Source: Membranipora membranacea
Taxonomy: Eukaryota; Bryozoa; Gymnolaemata; Cheilostomatida; Membraniporidae
Length of the DNA stretch: 64,000 nucleotides
Direction of reading: 5' to 3'
Assembly: GCA_914767715.1 (NCBI GenBank)
Contig: OU612066.1
Span: 26,386,283 to 26,450,282, forward strand
Shown: one piece after another, positions 9,924 through 23,000 of the stretch
How positions within the stretch are numbered: position 1 is the first letter of the stretch
How the letters are laid out: the number at the start of each line of letters is the position of its first letter
Notes under the pieces: generated by a model
What the model saw: only the letters and a program-made list of their open reading frames with translations
Database searches by the model: none
Told to the model about the DNA's origin: nothing
Translations under genes and position numbers: made by a program

Positions 9924-12900
9924 GTTTGAATCTATTGTCTCAGGTGCCTTTGGTGATGAATCAATTCATTATATCACTATTGTTCTATTTCCATTCATGT
10001 CAGCAATGATATCGTTAGGCTTCCTGACACAAATGTGTTATAATTGTGTGTAAGGAAGTTAATTCTACATTCAAACATCTCATCTTAATTGTAATTTCAA
10101 CAAATAATGACATCAGATAAAATCTTATATCTACTCCCAGAAATTGTTTGTTAATAGGCAGAGAGCACACCTACATCAAAAGTTGTATGATCATGCTCTC
10201 ATGATTTACAAATACACTGGCAATCTGTATGGCCATGAAAAATATTGGGCTGTGAATTTGTGACTGTCATTGTTCTGGCAGCCTACAACTGTGGCTATCA
10301 GTGCCCAACACTGTTCTACGTTGTATTGACCCTTTCTTCTTGGTATTCGATGTATTAAAGGCAATAAGAATTGAGTTCTTACTTTTTTAGATGGCAAGAT
10401 GGTATAGGGTTTTACAATTTAGGGGTCTGCAGATGCATTATTCAGATTTTTGGCGCTTTTAGTAGATCATCAATGAAGAACCACTGTATACTGAATCAGG
10501 GTTATTGTGTTTCATAAATTACGCCATCAAAATGTTTCTTTATAATCATACAACTAGACCACACTGAAGGAAATTCTTCATCTTATATTAATATGAGGCA
10601 AACTTTTAGTTTTAGATCACATTCCTAAATCCCCTGAATTGCCTGAGTGGGGTGAACCCAAAATCCTGAGTAGCTCAGAGATCACGAACCACTTATCCAA
10701 TAACAGGCAACGGCAACCCCAAATAACCCAGACATACATTGACAGGCCGACCCGTCCCTAGCACCAGAACCCAACCAACATGGTGTCATCGATTGAGTGT
10801 TGTGGATCACAAGTCATTGAAATTAATTAGATTTAGATTAGTTTATCAAAATAGACTAATAATACCGGTTGAAAAGAAATGACTCAGTGTCATAAATTCA
10901 GAGTCGCAAATTGTTGTCCAATAAATAATCTAAACATGAAATATTTTGCACTCTGGTGATGCCAACATCAATATGCTGAATAACTTCATGTTTTCTTGGT
11001 TTTGATTGCAGATATGTATGAAGGTCAAGAATGAGAACAAAAAACAACTAAAATGATCTAAAGGCAGACGGAAGCAGCAAAGGTAGAGGTACTTCAATGC
11101 TTACAAGAACTAAATACTGCAATATAAGCCCTCCATCTATTTTGTTACATTGTGATTGACCATAAAACTCAACCTTTGTCATTATTGCTATCTAAGTAAA
11201 TGAAGTTGAACGATTATGTTCTCTGGCTGAAATCATAGTGCCGTCATAAAATAGCTTATTGACTTGGTGGGGCAAAAAGATTGAACTGTTTCACAAAAGC
11301 AGTAATTTTATGGGTCAACCTCAACCTTATATCGCCTGCCTCCCAGTCACAAATTTATATTGCCATCAATCAGTGCAATTCAGTTCGACACATGGAAATG
11401 GTGTAGAAGAATATTCTTTGTTAAAACTTAGACATAAATCTGTGACAATCACTCAAATAAACCCCTTGATGTACAAGGGAACAAGACCAGGAAATCTTCA
11501 TACAAACCTGACAGCTGTTGTTGCCTTCTCTAAGTCCCTATCATATTCATATTGCAGATTATGCTGCAAGCACTAGCTGTGGAGTAGAGAAATTAAATTA
11601 AAAGAATAAGATTCTGAGAGATATGATATCCCCAGCAGTATAGCTGGTAATTGTAAACAGGTAATATATAAGTGCTAACATCATATGACTGTAGATTCTC
11701 TGTGACCTTGTTTCAGTCAACAACAGAAGATAACAGAAATTTGCTGATCAATACCACAGAAAATCACAATTCCGCTTATGAAAACTGTTAAGTATGTTGC
11801 TGTTCAGAACAATTGGTGAATCTTGCCCTCTGCTCATCACTGAAGTCTCTGTCCAGAGTTATCCTGATATGGCCAAAGAGCAGATAACAACCAATAAATA
11901 ATAAAAATTTATAAAAAATTAAATTTGAGAAGATTATTTACATAAAGAAAAGACTTCTCTTTCGCAAATCATCTCTTGGGAATAGTTGGTAAACATAATT
12001 AGATCTGAAGATATACATTGGTTTTCATTGTGTCTTATATTCTCAGGATGGCATCGCTATGGGTGAAGTATTCCGATAGCACGAACTGGTGTTGTTGGAA
12101 CCAACAGGATGGCCAAGAGGGTTGGTCCAGACTCAATTACCTGCCGAAGGTAAGCATTACCATCCCACTGAGTGAGTTCTGGTGATAAGACGTACAAATG
12201 AGGAATCGTTTGTCATTGTATTACCAAAGAAAGTTAACCCTTGCAATGAAATATAATGTTCAGGAGCATGAACAGCCAATAAGCAAAATCACAACCAATA
12301 TGTGCTCAGACACTGCACAGGTTGCTAGTTGTTACATTCCATTATCAACCATAGCCCACAGCTGATGGGTTGATGTAATAATGAAATGCCACTACACACA
12401 GCTAGTGGCGCCTCAAAGAAGAGAGAAAATTCTGGATGGTTTATTTACTGGAATTGAGGTTGCAAAGTACATCATTAATTTTCTCAGCTGTATTCATCAT
12501 GGCACAATCATTGAATCCATATCAAATTGGTATTCAAGCTGCTCTTAATTCATTCTCATAACCTTTATTTCGTTTTAAAAGTAAATATAAAATTATTGAT
12601 TATCTTACCGCTTTTCGATCATCGGAGAAAAAAAGCAAGCTGAGAAGACTAAGTCCCAAAATCTATGTAAAATAACACCACTTGGATGACATAGATTTGG
12701 TTGTTTTGATCAGTGAGGGCACAACTCACTCAACATATTGAATGAGTCCCTGGGCTGTTTCAATCAAGATTTAGAACCTTTTGAACCAAGGTTAGCTTTC
12801 AAATTTAATACCAGGTGCAATGCAACTGCAGGCTCCTCTGATATCTAAATGACCTGTACCTGGTTCAATACATTATATGTTTTACTAGTGGTGGTTGTCT

Positions 12901-13024
12901 ACTCCTTCCCATGCTGGCCAATTCTACGTCCTCTACTTGAAATCTATGTTTGTTATGATCACATGTCCAAAATATTGACCTAATTCGCGAATTCTTTTGA
13001 AAATAGCACTCGCCTACGCCAATG
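9924..13024. other. Intergenic, no supported gene
   Basis: Contains an exon-like island at about 12049-12150: an acceptor (tattctcag), about 100 open bases and a gtaagc donor on the plus strand. No partner exon or homology was seen. The rest is unremarkable AT-rich DNA. Confidence 0.35.
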
Positions 13025-13512
13025 GGTTGTAAACCTAGAAAAAGAGCCCAATAGAAACCTAAGCCGCTCTTAGGAGTCGCTCCATTTTTCGTGAAACTCT
13101 GTATTTATAAGAAACATAGACATCGATAAATAGATGCCTACTCGGTTTTTGTGGTTTTCGTTATTACTGGTTGACGCCATCAGTGTTAGGGATTTATAGC
13201 TTGTTATGTTATGTTTTTCAGCTAGCCCATTGAGTTCATTCTAAATCATTCTTGAACAAATCCCTACCACTGATTTCTTATATACAGAAGACTCCTAAGA
13301 GCAGCTTAGGTTCCTATTGGGCTCTATTTCTATGATAAGAAATCAGTGGTAGGGATTTGTTCAAGAATGATTTAGAATGAACTTAATGGGCTAGCTGAAA
13401 AACATAACATAACAAGCTATAAATCCCTACCACTGATGGCGGTCAACCAGTAATAACGAAAACCACAAAAACCGAGTAGGCATCTATTTATCGATGTCTA
13501 TGGTTGTAAACC
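13025..13512. mobile_element. Foldback transposable element with 11-bp flanking repeats
   Basis: A 466-bp element (13036-13501) between two copies of GGTTGTAAACC (13025-13035 and 13502-13512), a likely target-site duplication. Inside are two interleaved inverted pairs: about 13036-13078 against 13289-13329, and about 13098-13285 against 13330-13501. The second pair is nearly identical over more than 150 bases. There is no open frame, so it is non-autonomous. High arm identity suggests recent insertion or recent intramolecular conversion. Confidence 0.8.
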
Positions 13513-13621
13513 CTCTTATGATCACTAAATAATTATAGAAGTTGTCCGCACTATCAATCCAAATGTACAGTGATTTGCCTGGGCTACACACAGCGACTTT
13601 GTTACTGTTTTTTAACTGAAC

Positions 13622-13735
13622 TCAAATGTACTGAGTTGGTTGAACCAAGGTTACTTGGTTCACCAAGGTTCAACCAAGGTTGGTTGAACCAAGGTACTGA
13701 GTTGGTTGAATTGTTGCTCCTTGGTTGAACCAGTT
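13622..13735. repeat. Degenerate minisatellite of AACCAAGGTT units
   Basis: Several direct and inverted copies of GGTTGAACCAAGG and ACCTTGGTTCAACC over about 110 bases, themselves palindromic. No gene. The remaining 13740-14485 stretch down to the stop codon contains no recognised element. Confidence 0.7.
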
Positions 13736-14485
13736 AATTCCCTCTGTGAACGCGAAGCGGAGGTATACCTAAAGAGCAGTGTATCCCGCCACGGCACCTG
13801 AGGTGGCATGGAGCCTGTATACCAGACTTTTTCAATAGTACTCCGCCACCACCGATTTGTTCTACTAAGTTGGGGACTCGGATTAGTGAATTGAATTGAA
13901 GGGTGCTCTAGCTCTGGGAAAAGCGGTCTGTGAATACAATGCCTGGCCTTGCTCCCTTGTTCCTATCTGAACTGGAGAACAGAATATTACGATTTTTCCA
14001 TAATAATATTTTTTTAATAATGATGTACTGGAAAATAAAAATACTGTAGTAAAAAATATTTTAAGTTTGACTGGTAACATGCAGGATAAATTTGTTCTAC
14101 AAATCTATATATCCAGTGAGAAAATATGTTGCTTCGCTTTCAAGGAGTTCAACTCCTAGGTGTAGTTATCTGTACCATTAAAAAATAGTGAGCACAGATT
14201 TCAAAGAACACCAACTATGGCACAATTGGTATATTGCACATTGATACTATGGAACATGGGTATGAGTAGTCATGTTTGAGCAGTGTTGGGGTTTGCAATT
14301 TCGGCGGATAAGAGCATGAGCTGTACGATACAAAAATATATACAACAGTTCTCTAGCTGACCATGTTTGGTAACACGTTATAACAAAATGAACCATTTTT
14401 TAAAAAAACACGTCTTAAAATAATAATAACAATCATAACAATGAGGGTCATTCCAGAGGTAACTTTACATCGATTGATGTGATAT

Positions 14486-17400
14486 CTACTGATCTTGTAA
14501 CCAGAAGTGACATCGCTGCCATATATGTGTCCAGGTTTTAGCAGAATGCTGTACTTGTATCTCTTCTGGCAGCTTTGGTAGCTCCGTAGTTATCTCATAA
14601 GCTCTGTCTTCATCATGCTCATTGGCTCTTTCGTATATAAAACCATTCAGAGCGTCCCTCAAGCTGTAAACCAAAAGCCAAGAAGTTATATTAAAAACTT
14701 CACAGCCTTGTCTCGTTCTGAGAACAGTATAATCACATCGATTGTTCTGGTTTTATTTGTGGTCTTGACTGATAGACCAGGCCGTCTTTGTTCTATATCA
14801 CGCCATGATGACGAGTCCTAAGACCATTGTTTATATTCTTATTAATGATTTACATGATTTTGTATTACATCCATCACATAAAATTGGTTACCTGACGGTT
14901 CTTTCTTGCGGGTCCTGCTTGATAGCTGCCTTGTTTAGCCTCAGGATAATAAACTTGAACAGCTCATGCAGTAGAAGTTTGGTACTCGGGCTATTTAGCA
15001 TAATTGCACCGTCCAGACTAGTGATGAGTTCTTTGGTAATGGGCTCCCGACACTCAGGAACTATGTCATCAAACGCCTCCTACAAGTCAAGAAGTAATAT
15101 GTGTGAACAAGAAAAGATTGAATGTTTTTAATCACTGGTTAATCATAGCACTGCAGTACAATCTACTTCTAGTCATCATCAGATTGCAAACATCTAGGGC
15201 GCCAGATTCAAAGATTGTTCTGTTTCATTGGTATAGTTACATTTGTTTGGAGGGGGTTCATGTATGGGGAAGATTTTGATTGTAAAAATAGCCCAAATTG
15301 ATAGGCTAACACAGACTGATTTGTATATGTTCTGGCAAATAATCATATCGGTTATAAACTTTTTGGGAATCTTTCTCGGCATTTGTAAATCTACTGATTT
15401 TGAAGATGACATCCATCCCTATGTTTTACGAAAATTTAAAGATAAGACGACCACCCACCGCATCACCTAACAATATAAAGACCACCCACCTCTTGACGAT
15501 TGATGAGTTGCTCCACTTGAGTATACTTGATGACAAGCCACACATCTCTGACATGTTTGAGCGTTATGTCATCTGACAGGTAGGTAGGCGAGTGCCCCAG
15601 GGTGGTCCTCATATACTGATACAGTGACACCTCACGCTCTATGTGTGGCAGAGTTGACAGAAAGTTGATAGTGACAGTCAGGCTCTTCAGATAGTCTGTC
15701 AGGGTAGCTATAGGGGCATTCACAAGTGAGCTTGTTATCGCTTTTTGTTGCCTCTCAGTCAACCTCTCCTACAAAAGTGACATCGTATAAAGCTGTTAAT
15801 AACCTAAACACAGCAAATTCATGGTTCTTTTACAGACCCACAAGTTCTAACCATTAAGCTTGCCTGTATAATCATTCAAGTTTTAAGCATCAATTTACTT
15901 GGCTGAGCGTGCACATAATTCAGACTGCCTCAAACTTGGAATAAAAAACGACCCTATAGACAGTTTTCTGAGCTCTTATTTATGCCTCAATTCGGAGTTG
16001 TCCTCTCTCCAGTTTGGTACTTTTAATTTTAACCCATGCCGCATAGGAAAAACCTGCTGAAAGAGGGTTTTATTGAAAACCGCTAATGTTAGGATAAAAA
16101 TGATTTTTGATTCAGAGTCTGCACCATTGAAAACCCTGTGAGACAGAGTTTCCAATTCATTGGAAGCTTGAATGTTGATTAATCTTTATTTTAGTGACGA
16201 AACTCATGAAAGATTCTGCCAAATTGTCCACAAAACAGGCGGAAAATGCCATAATTGACTATCCAAATACTATACTTATTTCCCAAACTATGTCCATATG
16301 AGTTGCAGATTCTGAATCAATAATAATTTTTATCCTATTATAAGCAGTTTTCAAGATAACCCTCTTTTCAGCACGTTTTTCCTATGCGGCGTTGGTTAAA
16401 AGTACCAAACTGGAGAGAGGACAACTCAAGAGTGAGGCCTTAATCAGAGCTCAGAAAACTGTCTATTGGATAAACTAAACAAACCTGAGACTCTTCTATA
16501 GCCTGAATCTGGTTATGCAGGTTGAAATCTTCTTGATACACATAGTGAGCCATCTCCTCTCTATTGAATGTAATCCTGGGCTTATTGTTGATATATCTGA
16601 GTATGACTTGTCTCTCTATAGAAGGCCAGTCATAGTCTTTACTTGTCTCACCACTCAGTTCATATTCAGAGTGAGAAGTTATCAGGTTTAGTAGCTCATT
16701 TTCTCCTGAGAGGTTGATTACGTTAGCGGATCTCACAGCCGACAGGGCAACTCTCTCACTGGAGAAGAATCAAAGACATGAAAATTAATCTACTGACAGC
16801 CTTTCTCAACTCATAAATCATGGATATCATCCAATTAATTAACTAAAACAGGAAACTGTAAGGTTGTCCTTTTGAGCAAGAAATCTGGATACATTTTAGA
16901 CTCAATCCAATCAAGGTCCAGCACTATTGTTGTTGAACTGTAGACCCTTACCTATCTTCTTCAGGAATCATAGAGTTTTGTATGGTTACGAGGCATTCTG
17001 CTATTAGATAAGGTTTCCTGCCGAGGTCTGCATCAGCGGCAGCGTGTTGATCATACAAGAAATCAAACAGTGGTGACTGATCCGACATTACCTTCAGGTT
17101 AGCTACAATGTAAATATCAGAGGTTCTGTACCAAATGATCCCAAGGCAGACTTTACTACCTCAAGCGTGTCACACTCTACAACTTATACTGGGTCTTAGT
17201 ACACAAATCATTGTCTACTACGACAGCTGCGCCTTGTCTCAGCACTCGATGTCGTTATTTCTTGTTGCTCATATATATGCATGATTTCAATAGTCCTCGT
17301 TAACAAGGGAAACCTCACTGTATATTCGTACATATACAACATGTGTAGCATCATATCAAACTCCAACATAATTCTGAAAACCGTCTGGTTATTTCATTCA

Positions 17401-20059
17401 GAAATTATATGTGGTATTCAAGCATAGACAGTAGTTCTGTTAGTTTTACATACTGAAGGTGGTAGCCATGTTCCAGGCTTGTATGAAGCTATCCACTAGT
17501 TTTCTTATGTTCGTTAGCTCAGTTCCATGCTGCCTACAGAACTCAGAGATGGTGATATTCTGAGCCTCCTCCCTAGTGTATTTACTGTGGAACCTGTCAT
17601 TCAGTAGGTTATTTAGCTGTATTATATCTGGTAGATAGCGTACGGTCACTAACTTCTCACACTGTTCTGCTACCCTCTTCAGACACGGTTCTCTCTGTTA
17701 ACAGAACAAGACATGAATGCAATCGCAGATTGAAGTGTTTTGTTGGACACCATTCTCTTGATTTGAAATTCAGCTGTATTTTTAGTGTTGCCTAATTTAT
17801 ATTAATTTAGCTACATAACATTGCTTCCTGACCTTTGTTTTCCAAAATGGGATACACTGACAAGACTTTATTTCCAAAACCTCTGAAACAAGTCTCTGAT
17901 AAGGGATCAGTTGTGTTAACCTAGAACCCACCTGAGACTGAGAAGACAGCGCAATATAGTCACTAAACTATCAGTATATTTACCTCGGCCTGCTGCCTGT
18001 TCTGTACTCTAGGTAGAGTCAGCGGTCTGCTGTACTCCCACAATCCAGGTGATGACATCATATTATCAGCGTTTATCGGATTCTCTTTAGTATCAAGTAT
18101 ACTCTTAATATCAACCTTGTCAGCCACCCTCAGGACTTTACTCATTCTCTTGATATTATCCGCCTGTAAAACAATTAGGTGAGATTCATGACATTTTACG
18201 TCAACCTAAATTCTTCACAATGTTGTGGAAGTTATTGACTAACAAGATCATTGAGAGCTTATGAGTCACATTTTAGTATTTGATTGGAACATACCAGTCT
18301 GAGGACTTCAATTATTAATGTTAAAGGTTTTGCAAGTGACATTCATGGAATAGCATTACTTATGCTGTAGTTACCTTTTGATCTAGAGTAGGCCTGATGT
18401 ATTTCTGATCAAAATTCTTTTCCCATTGTTGTCGATGGGTAATGGTGTCTAAAATTTTGTCGCCACCACGATTACCTACACCTGTAATACAAAACATCAT
18501 ATTGCCCATAAGTTTTCAGCAAGAGGTTGGATCATTACAGAACCTTACAGATGGGATGCAATGAAATCACAATCTATGACCACCTTCAAAGCTGTATGTG
18601 TTGTATTATATTTACTTACTTTTAGCCATGTTGTTGATGATATCGTGCACAAGTAGAAGACAATCATCAGCATTCTCACTACAGCACTGAGCTATGTGCT
18701 TCAAGTCCATCTGTATGTGTTTATCTATAAACGATCCGACCACATTATCTCCTGGCTGGGTCGGCTGTATCATTTGCAGAACCTGTAAATAATGCAAGTT
18801 AACCTTCAGGGAAGCAGAAATGATTGTAATTTTGTAATTTCTATCACAATTGGTATCTCAATCACTATGGTTCCATGCCTCGAATTTGTGATCCACTCTA
18901 ATTTTGAATAATGAATGCTTACCATTTCCATGTCGAAAAAAAACATGATAAACGTCTGCCGCGGGCGGGACTTGAACCCCGGTCTCCCGCATCATTGCCC
19001 TTTAAAGTCATTGTGTGCAAGCACGCTAACCATTCAGCCACGAGATAACTCCCAAAATCCTTCCGGAATATGGAACCATAATGATTGATAGTCGGAAGCC
19101 TCCGCTCCCACCCTTAGAGAGGGAACGACTAATACGTCATTGGGCGAATATAATGAGGTTGGCAGTGGCGACACACCGACTGGGGATAAGTCTGAGGGAA
19201 ACTATGATAGCATAAAGGAACATACAGATTAAGTTCCTTTAAATTATGCCTAGTAATTGTTAATAAGTATGCTCTAAAGTTGGGGATATTCCTCACCTTA
19301 TTTTACCTATTAATACGAACTCCATTTAAATTGAGTATTTGGTTCCACCCATTTTGATATTTGTAACAGGGAGGAGGGAGGGAAGTTTCCAAAGTTGGTA
19401 TATCACTTCTAGATTTTCAGATTGAAAGTTAGGAGAATAGAAACTCCCGGTTGTATAACCTTATGACCTTGAGCTAATCTACTTCTGAGTGGTCAGAAGC
19501 ATGGAATCCCAGGGTGAGCTGTAAAACCTTTTCTAAGGTTGTTAAAAAGGGAGAACAATTGCTATGTTAAGTGGTTAGGACTAAATAGCTGATCGATTAA
19601 CTTACAATAAGGTTTAAGGATACATACGGGAACTACAATAAAAACTTCAGAGGATCAGCAATGAGGATACAATAATGACATAAAAATAAGATTTCATGGG
19701 GATGACAAACATTCATCTATTAAGTGAAATACCGAGAGTGTAGCCACAAATGATTCCTTTGTCTAAGTAACATTTCGGCAATTCAAACGCCAGAGGTAAC
19801 CACAACCTAGAGTGTAGCAAGTCATTTGTTTCAGAGAAGTAAAGTTACCTACAACTTTATGGGATCTTTGTCCCCAATTATTACAGCATTAGTGGTTTTA
19901 CTCACTGCATGTTTGTTGAAGAGGAATGATGTGTACATAGCCAGGTGAGTGAGTAGCCTGAGTATAGCACACGAGAGTGAGCTAAGTTCTCTTTCAGGTA
20001 GAGGTCCTTCTCTTGTGGAGTGAGCTCCAAGTATGTGTGCTGGCTTACTCTTCATTTCA
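14486..20059 (-). CDS. RNF213: RNF213-like gene, C-terminal domain block (10 exons) with stop
   Basis: Exons at 19906-20059, 18620-18782, 18375-18481, 17984-18163, 17454-17694, 16952-17102, 16485-16758, 15490-15768, 14892-15079 and 14486-14663. LLTHLAMY, QQWEKNFDQ, YVYQEDFNLHNQI and SLRDALNGFI correspond in order to the C-terminal domain of vertebrate RNF213, and the final exon ends at the same place in the alignment. The donor at 19905 (gtgagtaaaa) was preferred over later gt sites because only it keeps frame with 18782. The intron 15769-16484 contains a MITE, and the intron 18783-19905 contains a tRNA-like element. Confidence 0.93.
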
Positions 20060-23000
20060 CTACAGGTAAAAGAGTTTCGTATGAGTTTTGGAAAGCAGAT
20101 GATTTACATCATTTTGTCAATCACAGCTGAAACTCAGGACGATGCGCTGTCTTATACATAAATGAGGGTCAGTAAAAGCCAAATTTTCTCAAAGAGAGTA
20201 GAACTGAGTTTCAGAGCAGGTGCCCAAATTGAACAAGAGAAGATATAGTAAGCTGGTGGTCTTCATGGAAATGATCGAGGCGCCTCAGCCGACTTAGTAG
20301 TAAGTGGAAGTTAATTGACGTTACTAATTTAGATGAGATGTTCGGTAAACCTGATTGAGATTGGAAAGAGGATTGACTATTTGAGTCCTGGTTTAGCTAG
20401 AGTAAGGTAAGATCTATTAGGTATAGGAGTCACTCATAATAGAATTTATTTTACCTATCATTGGCTTGGATTGCTTGGTTTCCTGTGGCCTCTTTATGAC
20501 CTTTACCGCCAATAATGGCTCCACATGTGCGACAGTTATCCTCCACCCATGGTTTACCACACTGTAAACATAACAATGAAGCATGTAGCAAAATAGAAGA
20601 CAACTTGATACTGACCTGTCACCATAGAGTTATTATATACTCTAGAGTGGACAATGTGTACAAAAATAGCATCAGGTTTTGTCCTACTTAATTATTGCGA
20701 AATCCATGACACAACGCAATCTGGTTGTGCATGGCTAGTGCCTGTATCATATAACTTATCATTGAGAATATATGTATTGGGCATGGAAATTTAGATTTTA
20801 AGAGCACTTATAGCCATTTTATCGAAAAAAATCTTATGCGACACTATGTGGATCACCTGCAGGTATTTTCACTCGCAGCCAGTGGAAAATGTGTGTATGC
20901 TTTCCCATTAAAATAAGCCAAAATCTCAACCGCTAACACATCATTGTGATGAAATAGAAACTAGCGGGCTAGCTCAAATTTTTTCTTTTTCACTGCCACT
21001 TGCCAGCCATATTAGCTGTGTCCTGTCTGTATATGATGCTGATGTATATATTTACAAATAAAAACCATCAGAGAAACTTGCATCACACCCACCCTCCCCC
21101 CCCCCCCCCCTGAACCAAATGATCTCTTATTTTGAGTATAGTGAGAAATCAGAAACATCTGTTAACTTAAAAATGTCACATCGGTGAGAGAGCGAAATTA
21201 TATCTGCTTTCTCAGCACTAATATAACCATGTTAATATCAGTCTTGTAGGTATAATTTTCTGAAAGTTGGTAGAACGCAGTAGTGAGTGCAAATAGAAAG
21301 ACTTGGACCAATGATGTATATAACATTGGTTAAAAGATTTTAATTCACATTGTATACTAATATATGTACCTAACAATGAAATATTATTAAAGTCTCTAAT
21401 TACGCCCTCTGTACTCTTCTCAACAGAAGATTTGAGTTGCAAAGACGAAATATTATGGTGTTTTCTCCATAATGTATTGCAACTGATAACTGATTGCCAT
21501 TTTCATACAATTTTCCAGACTGAGTGAGGGAATTTAAGAACATCCAGAGTCAATCTGGACAAGTATGTATCTCGAGTTGTCCTTTCGACGTTTTCTTGTT
21601 ATCCAGTGACTCAGCAGAAGAGTTTATGGATCTATTGATTTAACCTGCTGTGTTGGCTTGAGTAGTTTTGGCAATACATCTTGTATAATTGGAAGCCATT
21701 ATACTTCACAGATAAAATGAACTCAATGAGTGTGTAACATTTTAGTTAGAGAGACAGGACACAGTTTAACTAGCTGGCAGGCAGGTAATTGTGATTTTAT
21801 CGCGATGGTGTGTTTGCAGTTGAGATTTTGGTGTTTTAAGGGGATAACACAAATCTTTTTGTCCCCCGTCTGCCCCCTGAAAGGAATCACTTGCAAGTCA
21901 TCTAATAGTGTGGCATAAAAAGTTTTTACAAAAATATTGTTAAAAATGCTCTAAAAACGATAAAGGCAAGCAGCCAACTTTTTCAACTCCAATCGCTTTT
22001 CCACAGGCTACTTTTACCCCATGTTATCACAAATCATCATCAGTAGCTGAAACTGAACAGATAAAATAAACCGACTGAGTGCGCAACATATTAGTTAGAG
22101 AGACAGGACACAGCGAAACACCTGGCAAGTGGCAGAAACCAGCTGGCCCTGTCATTGCGATTTAAGTTCATGTATTTGCGGTTGATATTTGGCTTATTTT
22201 AAAGGGAGAATAAGAAAATGTTAAACTGACCGGAAGAGAAAATACCTGCAGGTGATGTAAATGGTGATACATGTGAAATTCTCTGATAAAATGACTATAA
22301 GTGCTCCATAAACTTAATTTGTATGTCCAATTCTAATATTTTTAATGATAAAGTCAATGATTCATGCACTGTTGCGTCATGGAATTAATTGAAAGTGAAA
22401 ATACCTGCAAGTGATTTACATGGTGTCCCATGAAATATTTTGTGAAAAAATGGCTATAAGCGCTCTAAAAATCTAAGTTGCCATGCCCAATACGCATATT
22501 CTCAATGAAAAGTTATATGATACAGGCACTAGCCATGCACAACCAGATTGCGTTGTGTCATGGATTTCGCAATAATTAAGTAGGACGTTTTTAGCACTGC
22601 ATTATCCACTCTAGAGTATATAATAACTATATGCCTGTCACCATGAGCGACTTGAGTATTCCCATGTGCTGACTGGCCATATTGTCCTGTGCTACCGATA
22701 AATAGGCCGCAATTTGGAATAGGACATTGTCTACGCTGTACAGGCTTTCCACACTAACAACGAACAAATTATGGTCACTGTCATTGAGATCAACTACATT
22801 GGCTTGTAAGAAAATTAATGTCAGTCGACAACACAACCATAAACATGTGTTATCAGAATTAGCCATAAAAGAAAACATCATCAAGTTACACAAGTGAGGG
22901 CCTTGTTGTGCTTTGAAGTCATTAGACTTTAATCAGCAAGCCTCTAAATTTGGAAGCGAAAATGATCAAGAATACTGCTGGTATAGAAGTTAAGATGATG

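Noticed and set aside
11259-11576. 105-residue plus-strand open frame
   Set aside because: Starts with TTG, has no recognisable domain, no splice or conservation evidence, and is within the length expected by chance in this much sequence.
12049-12150. Exon-like island with acceptor and donor on the plus strand
   Set aside because: No partner exon in frame and no recognisable homology; noted only in the intergenic entry.
18953-19046. Functional tRNA gene
   Set aside because: A and B boxes are present but the T-stem and acceptor stem do not pair fully, so it is listed as a pseudogene or SINE head.
19849-19905. Open reading continuing past 19906 (TTNAVIIGDKDPIKL)
   Set aside because: Using it requires a donor that breaks frame with the 18620-18782 exon. 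The strong gtgagtaaaa donor at 19905 keeps the frame and fits the family alignment.
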